The notes: generated from the letters alone by a model not told the origin. A stretch of 55,341 nt of DNA from Flemingiibacterium sp045634005 (GCA_045634005.1 JAZQZL010000031.1:1-55341); one strand, 5' to 3'; counted from the stretch's first letter, positions 34,635 through 42,283 are shown. Numbers and translations are program-made.

Positions 34635-34996
34635 TGTACTCTTGCTGCAACGCGCACCTTAAGAAAAGCACCGCCAAAGCGCTTATCAGCCTCGGCTTTC
34701 CTGCTGATCTTCGTGGCTACGAATATCTGCAATGCGCCGTAATCGAAGCCTATCACTCCCCCGAGCTTACCACTTACGTCACGAAGTCGCTCTTTCCCAG
34801 AGTTGCACGTCTTTGCGGACGCGTGCCAATCTCAAGCGTTTCGCGCGGCTGTCGCCACGCTATAGAGTACGCCGCAGATTTCGGCCTGCTCAACGATTTT
34901 CTCGAGCGCACAGAAAGCGACACCTATCCGCCGAGCGCACTCGTAATCAGCGAAATCGCAAGGTATCTTCATTCGTCGGAGGATAACCGTTTATAA
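34634..34996 (+). CDS. Stand-alone Spo0A effector-domain-like protein 2
   Basis: A 120-residue protein translationally coupled to the previous gene (TGATG overlap). The pattern LISLGFPADLRGYEYLQCAV, then SPELTTYVTKSLFPRVARLCG and SSVSRGCRHAIEYA, follows the Spo0A effector domain helix by helix, but the recognition helix is more divergent than in the other two (VPISSVSRGCRHA for NTTASRVERAIRHA). The C-terminus EIARYLHSS is shorter than in Spo0A. This looks like a diverged duplicate that may heterodimerise with protein 1. Confidence in the family rests on the ordered pattern, not on a search. Confidence 0.75.
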   Translation: MYSCCNAHLKKSTAKALISLGFPADLRGYEYLQCAVIEAYHSPELTTYVTKSLFPRVARLCGRVPISSVSRGCRHAIEYAADFGLLNDFLERTESDTYPPSALVISEIARYLHSSEDNRL

Positions 34997-35004
34997 GCAA
35001 TCAT

Positions 35005-35028
35005 AACCACCGGCTTAGCCGGTGGTTT
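35005..35028 (+). terminator. Hairpin after the Spo0A-C-like pair
   Basis: Stem AACCACCGGC / GCCGGTGGTT with TTA loop, 8 bases after the stop of gene 2. It has a near-identical copy at 35297-35320, so it may be part of a repeat as well as a terminator. Confidence 0.65.
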
Positions 35029-35320
35029 GCTCCGCCCTGTAAGGGCGTGGTGCTGGCAAGGCTAACGCCCTCTGAATTGTCTGACACACGCAAATCTGCC
35101 CTACTGCCGCAAATGCGGCGACTAACTTTAGCCTCCCTTGTGTAAAGGGAGGTGGCACGGCGTATGCCGTGACGGAGGGATTGTAAACTTTGACTTTCGA
35201 GAAAACAAACCCTCAGTCACCTTCGGTGACAGCTCCCTTTGCACAAGGGAGCCTTCAGCGGCGCGCGGGATTTCCCAACAGCAAAAGCCTCTACCGAACC
35301 ACCGGATTAGCCGGTGGTTT
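35029..35320. repeat. Palindromic, MITE-like intergenic repeat
   Basis: A gene-free stretch packed with hairpins. Its core, 35126-35257, has imperfect terminal inverted repeats: GCCTCCCTTGTGTAAAGGGA at 35131-35150, and the reverse-complement counterpart ending about 35256. Inside are ACGGCGTATGCCGT and CACCTTCGGTG hairpins. The element is enclosed by two copies of the CCACCGGNTTAGCCGGTGG hairpin (35005-35028, 35297-35320). The pattern resembles non-coding repeats common in gut Clostridia. No transposase is present. Confidence 0.65.
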
Positions 35321-35328
35321 TCGCTATA

Positions 35329-35371
35329 CAAAAAAACACACCGCTCTCTTTTCGAGGACGGTGTGTTTTTT
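35329..35371. terminator. Terminator after Spo0A-C-like gene 3
   Basis: 13-pair stem AAAAAACACACCG / CGGTGTGTTTTTT flanked by A and T runs, immediately after the stop of the minus-strand gene; it works in both directions in principle. Confidence 0.85.
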
Positions 35372-35760
35372 CATTGTTTGTCTACAGTACGCCGTACGTG
35401 GTCTGCAAGTGAGTTGATAAATCTTTTTGGCGGCGGACATTCTGCCGCGGCGAAATATTTCTTCAGCACACTCTTGTCACGTATGCTTTCCACACGTTTA
35501 AGTGCCGTGCGGATCGCATGCTCTACACACTGTACGGTAGTGCAGTTTTCTTTAGCTACCTGCGTATAAAGACAGTCTACAATTCTGGCGCCAGCCATTG
35601 GCTCGTAATATGTTATGCGAACTGAGTCACACAAATACGCGAAACCTTTCAAATTGAGCGGGACTCCAAGCTCGAGCATTATATCAAAAATCTGATTTTC
35701 TATTAGCTCTCTCTCGTCTCCTTTCGTGTTGGTATGCGGTGTGTTTACGTTTATGATCAT
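35371..35760 (-). CDS. Stand-alone Spo0A effector-domain-like protein 3
   Basis: A 129-residue protein related to the two at 34.2-35.0 kb. The Spo0A-like order is IMLELGVPLNLKGFAYLCDSV, then CLYTQVAKENCTTVQCVEHAIRTALKRV, and FINSLADHVRRTV at the end. As in protein 1, the recognition-helix Arg is Cys (TTVQCVEHAIR). The ATG at 35760 is chosen because AGGAGA lies 7 bases upstream; an in-frame extension to 35799 would cover that site. It is transcribed away from spoIVA, and its control region has the same tandem TTCGACA boxes and orientation as the operon of proteins 1 and 2. Confidence 0.85.
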   Translation of the reverse strand: MIINVNTPHTNTKGDERELIENQIFDIMLELGVPLNLKGFAYLCDSVRITYYEPMAGARIVDCLYTQVAKENCTTVQCVEHAIRTALKRVESIRDKSVLKKYFAAAECPPPKRFINSLADHVRRTVDKQ

Positions 35761-35836
35761 TTGGGTTCTCCTATGGTGCTTTTGTGATACGTCTGCCATA
35801 ATGCTTCAGCACACATCTGCACGTTAATCTAATAAT

Positions 35837-35865
35837 ATTCTACCATATTGAAACTCAAAATTCAA
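35837..35865 (-). promoter_or_regulatory. Promoter of Spo0A-C-like gene 3
   Basis: Minus strand TTGAAT (35860-35865), 17-base spacer, TAGAAT (35837-35842). Confidence 0.7.
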
Positions 35866-35898
35866 TTGGCAGTACAACCCAAATTAGAACAAATTTTT

Positions 35899-35947
35899 TG
35901 TCGATTTTTACTATAAATCAATCAAAAATTGTCGAAAAAATGTCGAA
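35899..35947 (-). promoter_or_regulatory. Tandem 0A-like boxes, locus 2
   Basis: TGTCGAA at 35930-35936 and 35941-35947, plus a near match TGTCGAT at 35899-35905. Read in the direction of gene 3 they are TTCGACA, as at locus 1. The main pair ends 64 bases upstream of the gene 3 -35 and about 120 bases before spoIVA. Confidence 0.75.
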
Positions 35948-35983
35948 AAAATCAATTTTCCCACAAAGCCATATATTTTCCCG

Positions 35984-36001
35984 GTATCATATATAGCCCA
36001 T
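35984..36001 (+). promoter_or_regulatory. GTATCATATATAGCCCAT element upstream of spoIVA
   Basis: 18 bases identical to 37612-37629. With CCATATAT about 14 bases before CATATATA it could be a sigma-E-type promoter for spoIVA; the TATAGCCCAT part could also be an operator half-site. Confidence 0.5.
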
Positions 36002-36066
36002 TTGGAATATTTGTGTGCCCCCCTTAATATAAATGTGTCAGTAACTATCTTCAGGGAGGAAAAGTA

Positions 36067-37545
36067 ATGCAAGACACGAATGTTTATAAGGATATAGCCG
36101 AGCGTACCGCGGGTACGTTTTACCTCGGCGTTATCGGTCCCGTGCGTACGGGCAAGTCGACGTTTATCAAGCGGTTTATGGAGTCGCTGGTAATACCGGC
36201 GATCGGAGATGAGCACGAGCGTGAGCGTGCAAAGGACGAAATGCCGCAAAGTGCCGCGGGCAAGACGGTTATGACTACCGAGCCGAAATTTGTTCCCGAC
36301 GAGGCTGTAGAGATTACCCTTTCCGACAATGCCGTTATGAGGATAAAAATGGTCGATTGCGTCGGATACATCGTTCCCGAGGCTATCGGGCATATTGAGG
36401 ACGGTCACGCGCGTATGGTGCATACACCGTGGCAGGCGGAGCCGATGCCGTTTATAGAGGCGGCAGAGCTTGGCACGCGTAAGGTAATAAGCGAGCACGC
36501 AACCGTCGGTATGCTCGTCACAACGGACGGCAGCATCGGCGAGATTGGCCGCGATAGCTACGTCGAGGCGGAGGAGCGTGTCGCACGCGAGCTTATCGCC
36601 GCCGGCAAGCCGTTTGCCGTAATACTTAATACAGCCGATCCCAAAAGTGACAGCGCCGTTGCGCTCGCCCTTGAGCTTGAGAAAAAATACGGCGCACCCG
36701 TCGCGCTCGTCAACTGTCTGCGCCTTGACGCGGAGGATATACGGCACATTTTAGAGCTAGTTCTGCTCGAGTTTCCCGTACGCGAGGTGAAGGTAAGACT
36801 GCCCAAATGGACACAGGCTCTCGAGAGCTCTCATTCCCTCGTATGCACGATGAGAGAGTTCGTCACCTCACGCGCGGCAAAAATAAAGAAGATAGGCGAG
36901 ATAGCCGGTGTGTTCGCGGATACAGACCAGTGTGAAGAAATAAAGCGCGTGAATATCGACAAAATCGATCTCGGACACGGCACGGCAGAGCTGTCAGTCG
37001 AGCTTACCGACGGTCTTTACTACAGCACCGTAAGCGAGCTTTGCGGCTTTGACGTGTCAAGCGAGGAGAAGCTTATCACACTGCTTTTAGAGCTTGCCGC
37101 AACCAAGGAAAAATACGACCGCGTTGCCCTTGCGCTCTCCGACGTTGAGGAAAAGGGCTACGGTATCGTTATGCCCGAAACCGCGGATCTGCATCTTGAG
37201 GAGCCGGAGATTGTAAAACAATCGGGCGGCTATGGCGTACGCCTGCGCGCATCTGCGCCCAGCGTGCATATGATAAAGGCGAATATCGAAACGGAGATAA
37301 GCCCCGTCGTAGGCACGGAGCAGCAATCGGAGGAGCTTGTCAAATATATGCTGCGCGAATTTGAGGAGGACCCGACAAAGATATGGCAGTCGAATATGTT
37401 TGGCAAAACGCTTCATCAGCTTATAAACGAGGGGCTTCATACGAAGCTTGAGCATATGCCAGAGGAGGCGCGAACAAAGCTTTCCGAAACGCTTGGCCGC
37501 ATCATCAATGAGGGAAGCGGCGGACTAATTTGTATTATACTTTGA
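36067..37545 (+). CDS. spoIVA: Stage IV sporulation protein A (spore coat ATPase)
   Basis: A 492-residue ATPase that polymerises on the forespore surface and anchors the coat. It begins MQDTNVYKDIAERTAGTFYLGVIGPVRTGKSTF; the Walker A is GPVRTGKS (about residue 24-31) and the DCVGY segment near 100 is the Walker B region. Length equals the family norm. The C-terminus GGLICIIL is typical of the region that contacts SpoVM. GGGAGGAA precedes the ATG. Expected to be sigma-E dependent in the mother cell. It is a strong marker that the organism forms spores or descends from a spore-former. Confidence 0.95.
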   Translation: MQDTNVYKDIAERTAGTFYLGVIGPVRTGKSTFIKRFMESLVIPAIGDEHERERAKDEMPQSAAGKTVMTTEPKFVPDEAVEITLSDNAVMRIKMVDCVGYIVPEAIGHIEDGHARMVHTPWQAEPMPFIEAAELGTRKVISEHATVGMLVTTDGSIGEIGRDSYVEAEERVARELIAAGKPFAVILNTADPKSDSAVALALELEKKYGAPVALVNCLRLDAEDIRHILELVLLEFPVREVKVRLPKWTQALESSHSLVCTMREFVTSRAAKIKKIGEIAGVFADTDQCEEIKRVNIDKIDLGHGTAELSVELTDGLYYSTVSELCGFDVSSEEKLITLLLELAATKEKYDRVALALSDVEEKGYGIVMPETADLHLEEPEIVKQSGGYGVRLRASAPSVHMIKANIETEISPVVGTEQQSEELVKYMLREFEEDPTKIWQSNMFGKTLHQLINEGLHTKLEHMPEEARTKLSETLGRIINEGSGGLICIIL

Positions 37546-37547
37546 AC

Positions 37548-37586
37548 AAGATCGGTCTGTGCACAGCGCAGACCGATCTTATTTTC
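37548..37586 (+). terminator. spoIVA terminator
   Basis: 12-pair perfect stem AAGATCGGTCTG / CAGACCGATCTT, 9-base loop, followed by ATTTTC. Confidence 0.88.
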
Positions 37587-37611
37587 GATTACAGTATGCC
37601 CTTTTCAGGTT

Positions 37612-37652
37612 GTATCATATATAGCCCATATATTTAATTTAAATGGGCTATA
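37612..37652 (+). promoter_or_regulatory. Inverted TATAGCCCAT operator of the XRE gene
   Basis: TATAGCCCAT (37620-37629) and ATGGGCTATA (37643-37652) form a perfect 10-base inverted repeat, centres 23 bases apart, 30 bases before the XRE ATG. Likely the autoregulatory site of that repressor. The right arm overlaps a TATAAT. Confidence 0.65.
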
Positions 37653-37681
37653 ATTAGCCTATAAGATATATGGAGGGACAT

Positions 37682-37924
37682 ATGGATACGTATACGACCG
37701 TAAAGAACCGCTTGCTGGTTTTGTGCGAGCAAAAAAGAATGTCTATACACAAGCTGGCGCTGGAGTCGGCTGTTCCGCCTTCAACAATAAAAAATATACT
37801 GTACGGCAAAAGCAAAAACCCAGGGATCGTAACCATCAAGATGCTGTGCGACGGACTTGGCATCTCACTTGCGGAATTCTTTGGCACGGAAGCGTTTTCA
37901 AACCTTGAGCAGGAAATAAAATAA
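37682..37924 (+). CDS. Small XRE-family HTH regulator
   Basis: An 80-residue Cro/CI-type protein that is almost entirely a DNA-binding domain. The HTH lies at about residues 20-45 (MSIHKLALESAVPPSTIKNIL), followed by the usual MLCDGLGISLAEFF helix. The ATG at 37682 has GGAGGG upstream; a 4-residue extension is possible but overlaps that site. It is monocistronic, ending in a terminator. The inverted repeat in its promoter suggests autoregulation. A half-site copy upstream of spoIVA hints that it may act there too, which is inference. Confidence 0.85.
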   Translation: MDTYTTVKNRLLVLCEQKRMSIHKLALESAVPPSTIKNILYGKSKNPGIVTIKMLCDGLGISLAEFFGTEAFSNLEQEIK

Positions 37925-37955
37925 CGGCAGAGTTAATACTCTGCCGTTTTTGTTT
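37925..37955. terminator. Bidirectional terminator between XRE and aldolase genes
   Basis: 9-pair perfect stem CGGCAGAGT / ACTCTGCCG, TAAT loop, TTTTTG on the plus side and a T-rich tail on the minus side. Confidence 0.9.
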
Positions 37956-38728
37956 TACCGTATATTCTTATGTATCCTCTCGAGGTTTTCGCGGTTTCTT
38001 CTCGCACAGTCGCGAAGGAAGTCGAAGTCCGCACCGCCCGAAAGCATCTCAACGCCGAAGCTGCTCCAATGCTCGAGTATCTCGTCGGAATAGCCGCCCG
38101 ATGCGATTGCAACGTACTTGCCGCCCTCGTGAAGCTTGTCGATCGCTTCCCTCATAACGTTCGTTATCTTATCGGAAAGGAACTCGCCGAGCATACCGTA
38201 GGAGCCGGAGAGATCATTCGGACCGAAGATATAGCCGTCGATGTACGGATTCTTCATTATCTCGTCAAGGCTGTCTATGGCGTCCTTGTGCTCGATCTGG
38301 ATAAAGCGGCAAAGCTCGTCACGCGTGCTCTTTGTATATTCAAACGGCGGCATAAAGCCGTACTTGTTCGCATTCATAGGACCGAATCCGCGCTCGCCCT
38401 CGGGCGGATACATAGTCCACGATATTACGCGGTTTGCCTGTTCTGCCGAGCGTATCATCGGAAAGATGATTCCGTCAACGCCCATCTCAAGCACGTGCTT
38501 GGTCGCAGAAAGGTCGTCCTGCGGTACTCGAACGATGATCGGAGTATCAGTCGTACGAAGCGCCATAATATGATTAAGCAGCGTTTCGTGCGACATATAG
38601 CTGTGCTCTGTGTCTACCCAGACAAAGTCGTATCCCGCGAGTCCCGCGATTCTTGAAATGCTCGTGTCGGACAGCTGAACGTACATGCCTATAATTTTTT
38701 CTTTATTTAATATTTTTTGCTTCAACAT
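37955..38728 (-). CDS. HpcH/HpaI-family aldolase 2
   Basis: A 257-residue class II aldolase paralogous to the one at 15259-16029. Active-site pattern: WVDTEHSYM (His), VRVPQDD (Arg), IQIEHKD (metal Glu) and GPNDLSGSYG (metal Asp). ATG at 38728 is preferred: GAGGTGA lies 4-5 bases upstream, whereas the in-frame GTG at 38737 is part of that site. It is divergent from an AraC-type regulator gene, which probably controls it. Differences from paralogue 1 near the active site (GPND for GLAD) suggest a different aldehyde or oxo-acid preference. Confidence 0.88.
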   Translation of the reverse strand: MLKQKILNKEKIIGMYVQLSDTSISRIAGLAGYDFVWVDTEHSYMSHETLLNHIMALRTTDTPIIVRVPQDDLSATKHVLEMGVDGIIFPMIRSAEQANRVISWTMYPPEGERGFGPMNANKYGFMPPFEYTKSTRDELCRFIQIEHKDAIDSLDEIMKNPYIDGYIFGPNDLSGSYGMLGEFLSDKITNVMREAIDKLHEGGKYVAIASGGYSDEILEHWSSFGVEMLSGGADFDFLRDCARRNRENLERIHKNIR

Positions 38729-38746
38729 AAAGTTCACCTCAAATTA

Positions 38747-38775
38747 ACCTTAACACACTTAAGTATTTTTGTCAA
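38747..38775 (-). promoter_or_regulatory. Candidate promoter of aldolase gene 2
   Basis: Minus strand TTGACA (38770-38775), 17-base spacer ending TGTGT, poor -10 TAAGGT (38747-38752); the weak -10 suits a gene needing an activator. Confidence 0.5.
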
Positions 38776-38816
38776 TTCCGGTTTGGGACAAAAAATTAGT
38801 CTTTGCAGACATTTTC

Positions 38817-38844
38817 TTGACAAAAGTCTTTTTTTATGTATAAT
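38817..38844 (+). promoter_or_regulatory. Promoter of AraC regulator 1
   Basis: TTGACA (38817-38822), 16-base spacer, TATAAT (38839-38844). Confidence 0.75.
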
Positions 38845-38876
38845 AGTATCACAAACGGAGAAAGGAGCCAACGCCT

Positions 38877-39737
38877 ATGAAGATAACCGAATATTCAGCA
38901 ACTCGGGCGGAGGAGCTCTACCGTATGAACCGCCCTGCTATCGAGGGACCTGTCAAATTAAAAATGATGTGGTTCGACACTATAACCAACGAGAATATGG
39001 ACGGCCGCATCTGCCTTGACGTACATACGCACTCATTTTACGAGATGTTTTTGATGTTCGCGGGCACCGCATACTACGAGCACGGTAGTGAGGTGATCGA
39101 GCTTAAGGAGGGCAGCGCGCTCTTTCTCCCGCCCAATACCCCGCACCGCTATATAAAATCAACGGGACATTTCCTCAAAGCAACGCTCGCATTTTCGTTT
39201 AACGAATCCTTTCCGCCGCCGATAACACTTGACGGTGCACCGATAAAATTCAACATCCCCGAGGACGTTGCGCCAAACGTAGACTTTATTTTGAAGCACA
39301 GTGAAAGCAAGGACGTGTTCGTGCCGAACATCGTAAGCGGTCGCGTGCTTGAGATAATCTACTCCGTCTGCAAGGCTATCGGAACGCCTATTTTGCAGAC
39401 CGATTACAGAGAAATAGACCCACGCGTTTTAGTCGCAAAGCAGTATATCGATCGCAGTCTGAACCGTGTAATAACCACCGACGACGTTGCTAAAGAATGC
39501 TGCCTTTGTGCAAAGCAGCTCGGACGCATATTCAAAAACAGCACGGGAATTACGGTATTTGAATATATAACCCGTTCGCGTATCAAAAACGCGCAGCTTC
39601 TGCTTTTGCAGGACAGATACAGCATCAAGGAGATAGGATATATGCTCGGCTTTGAGAATGAGTCGTCGTTCGTATCCTTTTTCAAGCGCCACTGCGGCGT
39701 GACTCCGGGCGTATTCAAACGCGAAAACAACAATTAA
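38877..39737 (+). CDS. AraC-family transcriptional regulator 1
   Basis: A 286-residue regulator. Residues about 30-130 form a cupin-like sensor domain (DVHTHSFYEMFLMFAG, then GSALFLPPNTPHRY). Residues about 185-286 hold the two HTH motifs of AraC: TTDDVAKECCLCAKQLGRIF and SIKEIGYMLGFENESSFVSF, ending FKRHCGVTPGVFK. AAAGGAG precedes the ATG. Divergent from aldolase 2, and upstream of the convergent sialidase/lyase operon, so a sugar-responsive activator of these genes is plausible. Confidence 0.9.
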   Translation: MKITEYSATRAEELYRMNRPAIEGPVKLKMMWFDTITNENMDGRICLDVHTHSFYEMFLMFAGTAYYEHGSEVIELKEGSALFLPPNTPHRYIKSTGHFLKATLAFSFNESFPPPITLDGAPIKFNIPEDVAPNVDFILKHSESKDVFVPNIVSGRVLEIIYSVCKAIGTPILQTDYREIDPRVLVAKQYIDRSLNRVITTDDVAKECCLCAKQLGRIFKNSTGITVFEYITRSRIKNAQLLLLQDRYSIKEIGYMLGFENESSFVSFFKRHCGVTPGVFKRENNN

Positions 39738-39744
39738 AATATAA

Positions 39745-39771
39745 GCCTCTCGCATGAGCGAGAGGCTTTTT
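39745..39771. terminator. Terminator between AraC gene and sialidase-fold gene 3
   Basis: 9-pair perfect stem GCCTCTCGC / GCGAGAGGC, ATGA loop, TTTTT on the plus side; serves the convergent pair. Confidence 0.9.
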
Positions 39772-39772
39772 G

Positions 39773-41185
39773 TTATAGGCTTCTGAAATTCTTAATTCTG
39801 TGGAAAGTCATATAGTTTGTATCGTGGAGAGAAACGGCCTGATTTATAGCCGTACGGCACTGGAATATGATGTCGTCTCCCTCGATGAGGAAGTCGACGT
39901 ATTGGAAGCCGACCTTCTTAACGTCGGCGTGTCTGTAATCTAAAAGATCGGTCACAACCTCCCACTTTTCAAGATCAGCACTCGACATAAGCGCGAGAAG
40001 ATTTCTCGGAGCATTGTCAAGTGTATGGTCCCAGTCGCGGTTTGCTATCGTGTAATAGCGTCTCGACACCTCGTCGTACTTGATCATAAACTTGATTCTG
40101 CCTGCGTTAAATTCGATTAAGTGCGAATACTTCAGCATCGCCTCGTGGTCAGCCTGATCGACCTCGTACGCGATAACGTAGCCCGGCTTGTCAAAGCGCA
40201 AAATATCGAGCATACGTCCGTCCGGAGTTATCGCAAGCGTGCCCTCGATCATCATCGTATACTCCCCCATACCCTCAAATTCGGGATAGCTCGGATCAAA
40301 CTTGGCAGGCTCTGTAAAGCTCCAATTTTCGGGCACCATTAAATCGTCGTTTATATCGCACGACATTACCATTGCCGCGTGATGGAACGTTTGATTGCGC
40401 CAGGAGCCCCACTCGAGTGTACCGTAAAGTCTGCCGTTGCGGATAAGCATATTCTGCGGATTTTTGTGCACGCCGTTGTTGCACGCCTTGCCGCCCGAGC
40501 CTCGAAGAAGCGGTACGGGTGTACCGAAGCTCTTGCCGCCGTCGGTTGACTTACCGATAAGAAGGTCGCCGTATTCGGTGGATACCGCGAGAATGTAAAC
40601 GTCACCGTTGTGCATAAAGAGTCGCGGCCAGAAGCAAGGCATCAGCTCGCAAACGTAGTGCCACGTTGCACCGTCGTCGTCCGAGCGGAAGATGAGCGTC
40701 AAATTCTGCGGACTTCCGCGAAAAACGCCTTTTTCACGTGCCGGGAAATCTCTGCCGAAAAGATCCATTGCCGCAAGCAGATATCCGTCAGGATGACGTA
40801 TCATCGAGGGCGAGCAAAGGTAACTTCCCGAGAAAATGTATGCCTTGTCGTCCGGGTGCAGATAGTTTATAACCGTGCCCACAGACTCGCCGCATCGCGC
40901 AATACGAACGCGGCTCTTTTTGTCACCGGACTCAACGTAAAACTCGTAGTCTGTATCTATCGAAAGCCCCTCAATATCCGCTTCGGTAGCGGAAGTATTG
41001 CCCCACACCGCAAACTCACCCTCGTCGCGCTTACGGTAGTAAACCGTGTAAGTCGCATCGCCGATCGACAGCCACTCAAAGTGTATCTTATCGGTGTACG
41101 GCACGACGCGACAAATATAGATGTCGCCGACCTCGTTTATAAGCGGGCGGTACGGTGCATAGCTCCAACCGTTATAGCCTTTCAT
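39773..41185 (-). CDS. Sialidase-fold protein 3 with N-terminal FN3-like domain
   Basis: A 470-residue protein. Residues about 20-105 look like a fibronectin-III-like beta domain (IHFEWLSIGDATYTVYYRKRD). The remainder is a BNR-type propeller: PSMIRHPDGYLLA (about 130, near the RIP position of sialidases), Asp-boxes RSDDDGATWHY (about 170) and STDGGKSFGTP (about 215). There is no signal peptide, which is unusual for a sialidase with an accessory domain. GAGGTAAAG precedes the ATG. It lies 9 bases after the DHDPS/NAL-family lyase gene, which fits a shared sugar-acid pathway. Confidence 0.82.
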   Translation of the reverse strand: MKGYNGWSYAPYRPLINEVGDIYICRVVPYTDKIHFEWLSIGDATYTVYYRKRDEGEFAVWGNTSATEADIEGLSIDTDYEFYVESGDKKSRVRIARCGESVGTVINYLHPDDKAYIFSGSYLCSPSMIRHPDGYLLAAMDLFGRDFPAREKGVFRGSPQNLTLIFRSDDDGATWHYVCELMPCFWPRLFMHNGDVYILAVSTEYGDLLIGKSTDGGKSFGTPVPLLRGSGGKACNNGVHKNPQNMLIRNGRLYGTLEWGSWRNQTFHHAAMVMSCDINDDLMVPENWSFTEPAKFDPSYPEFEGMGEYTMMIEGTLAITPDGRMLDILRFDKPGYVIAYEVDQADHEAMLKYSHLIEFNAGRIKFMIKYDEVSRRYYTIANRDWDHTLDNAPRNLLALMSSADLEKWEVVTDLLDYRHADVKKVGFQYVDFLIEGDDIIFQCRTAINQAVSLHDTNYMTFHRIKNFRSL

Positions 41186-41194
41186 ATCTTTACC

Positions 41195-42124
41195 TCATAT
41201 TCCGAGATTTTTCTCGAGTGTATCGGTCGCAAGCTTCATCTGACGCATGCAGTCCTTTGCATAGTCGCCAAGCTCGCTGCTCTTTCTGTGACGTGCGATA
41301 ATATTTGTGGGATTGCCGCAAAGATTCATATGATACTTTGCGGTGAGCGGATACGCGAGTCCCACCTCGGTAAAGCCGAACGTACCGATCACAGACTGAA
41401 CGAGATCTGCCTTTTCGGGCTCCTTCTCAAAATTCTCGCCGAGCCAAGCATAAAGCTTCGGATGGAAATTGCACATGATTCCGCAATAACCGTGCGCTCC
41501 GCTTCTCATAGACTCGAGAAATGTCTGACAGTTAGCATTGAGAAGGCGGAACTCACTTCCATCAAGCTGCTTCACGCGTCGTGCGATCTCCGTGGCATCA
41601 CAGCAGGTATCCTTCATATAGTAAAATCTTCCCGTCGAAAGGCAGAAATCAAAAAGCTTCGGTGTCATAAGGCGCTTGTAGGGATACGGGCACTCGTAAA
41701 CTCCGAGCTTCGCATCGGGCGGAAGCATCGAGATAAGCTTCTTACAATTTTCGATCCACACCTCGTCGCCCTCGTTGCTCGGATCAAGGCGGTTGGTGAT
41801 AAATATCAGCGCATCGGTTCCCGATTCGTATATAGCGTTAAGCTCGCGCGCCTGCTCCTCAATAGTGTAAGACACGTGTCCCGAGGAAACGACGGTAAAC
41901 TGCTTGCCGCTCTCTCGCTCAAGCTCCTTTGCGCGCTCGTACACGACGCGGTTAAGCTCTACTCGCTCCTCAAGAGCTAAGTAGAATATCTCGCTCGACT
42001 GGCATACGGCGAAAATACCGTTCATTCCGTTCTCGAAATACCAATCGACGTACTGTCTTGCCATATCAAAGTCGATACTTCCGTCTTCTTTATAGGGTGT
42101 AATCATCGTAGGAAAAATATGCAT
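41195..42124 (-). CDS. DHDPS/N-acetylneuraminate lyase-family aldolase
   Basis: A 309-residue class I (Schiff-base) aldolase. The barrel starts MHIFPTMITPYKEDGSID. The Schiff-base lysine is in FYYMKDTCCD (about residue 170) and the catalytic Tyr is probably in GVYECPYPYK (about 140). The family cleaves or forms pyruvate-containing compounds. The usual GTTGE loop of DHDPS is replaced by CQSSEIFYL, so it is unlikely to be DapA. The neighbouring sialidase-fold gene makes N-acetylneuraminate lyase or another 2-keto-3-deoxy acid aldolase more likely. GGAGG precedes the ATG; first gene of a two-gene operon. Confidence 0.85.
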   Translation of the reverse strand: MHIFPTMITPYKEDGSIDFDMARQYVDWYFENGMNGIFAVCQSSEIFYLALEERVELNRVVYERAKELERESGKQFTVVSSGHVSYTIEEQARELNAIYESGTDALIFITNRLDPSNEGDEVWIENCKKLISMLPPDAKLGVYECPYPYKRLMTPKLFDFCLSTGRFYYMKDTCCDATEIARRVKQLDGSEFRLLNANCQTFLESMRSGAHGYCGIMCNFHPKLYAWLGENFEKEPEKADLVQSVIGTFGFTEVGLAYPLTAKYHMNLCGNPTNIIARHRKSSELGDYAKDCMRQMKLATDTLEKNLGI

Positions 42125-42152
42125 AGTAAAGCCTCCAATATTGTTTTAGTCA

Positions 42153-42181
42153 ATTATAGCACCGTCGCGCTACTTATTCAA
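42153..42181 (-). promoter_or_regulatory. Promoter of the lyase/sialidase-fold operon
   Basis: Minus strand TTGAAT (42176-42181), 17-base spacer ending GTGC, TATAAT (42153-42158). Confidence 0.78.
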
Positions 42182-42222
42182 TGCAGTCAGCGGACAATTT
42201 TTTATAAAAACCGGACACGATA

Positions 42223-42251
42223 TTGAAAGTCTATGCAAAGTGTGATATAAT
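42223..42251 (+). promoter_or_regulatory. Promoter of AraC regulator 2
   Basis: TTGAAA (42223-42228), 17-base spacer ending GTGTGA, TATAAT (42246-42251); back to back with the lyase promoter, 41 bases apart. Confidence 0.8.
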
Positions 42252-42283
42252 ATTTTCAATCGGTATTCTTTGGAGGCGAGCAT

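Noticed and set aside
37612..37652. Reading the TATAGCCCAT inverted repeat as a terminator
   Set aside because: No T-run follows and it sits directly upstream of the XRE start, after a proper spoIVA terminator at 37548; an operator fits better.
41195..42124. Calling this gene dapA (4-hydroxy-tetrahydrodipicolinate synthase) because dapL is in the window
   Set aside because: The GTTGE loop typical of DapA is absent and the neighbours are a sialidase-fold gene and an AraC regulator, not lysine genes.
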